From Oceanobacillus manasiensis (GTDB lineage Bacteria; Bacillota; Bacilli; Bacillales; Amphibacillaceae): a stretch of 64,000 nt of DNA. Shown one piece after another: positions 63,263 through 64,000 of the stretch. Position numbers and translations under genes: made by a program. The stretch lies in assembly GCF_000724085.1 (NCBI RefSeq), contig NZ_CCDL010000004.1:1-64000 (forward strand), in the 5' to 3' direction. How positions within the stretch are numbered: position 1 is the first letter of the stretch; each line of letters begins with the position of its first letter. The notes under the pieces are model-generated. The model saw only the letters and a list, made by a program, of their open reading frames with translations. It did no database searches and had not been told where the DNA came from.

Positions 63263-63335
63263 TTGTTAATTAAACATAGCAACTGGTATACTGAATAAAA
63301 ATTTACAACTTAGATGTTCGAAAGAGAGGCATATG

Positions 63336-64000
63336 ATGGGTAACAAAACGGAACAATGGTCTACAAAACTTGGATTCATATTATCTTCAACAGGTGCTGC
63401 AATTGGTCTTGGTGCCATCTGGAAATTCCCTTACATGACCGGCATGAATGGTGGAGGAGCATTTTTCCTCGTCTTTATCGCCTTTACTATAATTATCGGC
63501 CTTCCTATTCTAATTGCTGAGTTTGTGATCGGACGCGGGGCACAAAAAGAGGCTGTCTCTGCGTACAAAATACTGGCACCACGATCAGGCTGGTCTTTTA
63601 TTGGGAAATGGGGGGTCGCTGGCGCTTTCCTGCTTTTATCCTTTTATAGCGTGGTTGGTGGCTGGGTACTCCTTTATAGTTTGATGTCTATACCTGGAAT
63701 GATTATTAAAGAGAATGCGGACTACGCGGCACTGTTTGGAACAATAACTGGCAGTCCCTTCTTCACCATTCTAGGACTCGCGCTTTTCCTGTTGATTAAT
63801 GTCATTGTGATTTCATTTGGTATTAAAAATGGAATAGAGAAATCAAGTAAAATATTAATGCCACTCCTTTTCGTTTTCTTTATTATTTTAGTAATTCGTG
63901 CACTAACATTTGAAGGCGCAATGGAAGGAATCACCTTCTTCCTGAAACCCGACTTTTCCGAGCTAACTGCAAGTAGCATTCTTTATGCACTTGGGCAATC
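63336..64000 (+). CDS. Neurotransmitter:sodium symporter family transporter (partial)
   Basis: The first 221 residues of an NSS (LeuT/TnaT-like) Na+-coupled amino acid transporter, cut by the window end. The N-terminus WSTKLGFILSSTGAAIGLGAIWKFPY holds the unwound helix 1 with Na+ and substrate sites (positions about 7-32, read in two parts), then NGGGAFFLVF and EFVIGRGAQKEAV. Its place 74 bases after kynA suggests it imports tryptophan for the kyn pathway; TnaT of Symbiobacterium is a known tryptophan member. AGAGAGG is 6 bases before ATG 63336; ATG 63333 is also possible. Confidence 0.9.
   Translation, partial: MGNKTEQWSTKLGFILSSTGAAIGLGAIWKFPYMTGMNGGGAFFLVFIAFTIIIGLPILIAEFVIGRGAQKEAVSAYKILAPRSGWSFIGKWGVAGAFLLLSFYSVVGGWVLLYSLMSIPGMIIKENADYAALFGTITGSPFFTILGLALFLLINVIVISFGIKNGIEKSSKILMPLLFVFFIILVIRALTFEGAMEGITFFLKPDFSELTASSILYALGQ

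Overview
The window looks like chromosomal DNA of a low-GC, spore-forming, probably halotolerant member of the Bacillaceae (Oceanobacillus/Virgibacillus-like). The evidence is the 16S rRNA 5' end, the gamma-type spore protein SspE, PdaA, PerR, MreBH and ClpE with CtsR boxes, and long gene-order agreement with Bacillus subtilis (ygxA-ygzB-perR-bcp-gsaB-ygaD-ygaC-sspE-mutY-yfhP-yfhH-recX-yfhF-yfhE, then pdaA-yfkD-yfkF-yfkH). I see no prophage, insertion sequence or CRISPR array. The genus is an inference.

Layout. 1-0.6 kb: the 5' end of a 16S gene on the minus strand, reading out of the window, with a leader and tandem promoters. 0.7-9.4 kb: ygxA, ygzB, a PabA plus PabB-PabC fusion pair for p-aminobenzoate, PerR with a PerR box, a cobalamin adenosyltransferase, a hydroxyacid dehydrogenase, a sugar transferase, a DUF1569 protein, Bcp and a K+ channel. 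9.5-14.0 kb: a complete Bce-type antimicrobial-peptide sensing and detoxification module (response regulator, kinase, ABC ATPase, permease). 14-25 kb: the ygaC/yfh block. 25-31.5 kb: a DUF3231 protein, then two convergent GntR-controlled ABC modules. 32-38 kb: a ribbon-helix-helix/SPFH pair, a secreted ComEC-like hydrolase, ClpE and an acyl-CoA ligase. 38.4-42.9 kb: two c-di-GMP enzymes. 42.9-57.3 kb: PdaA, an antiporter, the yfkD/osmC/yfkF/yfkH group, an amino-acid ABC transporter without ATPase, an alanine symporter, an SRAP protein, glutaminase, a CAP protein and MreBH. 57.5-64 kb: a lysine-degradation pair (lysine 6-dehydrogenase plus aldehyde dehydrogenase) divergent from a tryptophan-to-anthranilate operon (kynU-kynB-kynA) that leads into an NSS-family symporter cut by the window end.

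The most unusual material is non-coding. (1) The leader of the GNAT gene at 24262 contains an almost canonical tRNA-like fold with no anticodon loop. It is followed by mutually exclusive helices and a hairpin that covers the Shine-Dalgarno sequence, so it may be a new cis-regulatory RNA. (2) Six intergenic gaps carry degenerate tandem arrays with the same 21-bp period but locus-specific sequence. (3) A 130-165 bp structured dispersed repeat occurs three times. (4) Two elements begin near GCTGGGACA and end in a related inverted motif. Together these fill most of the larger gene-free gaps.
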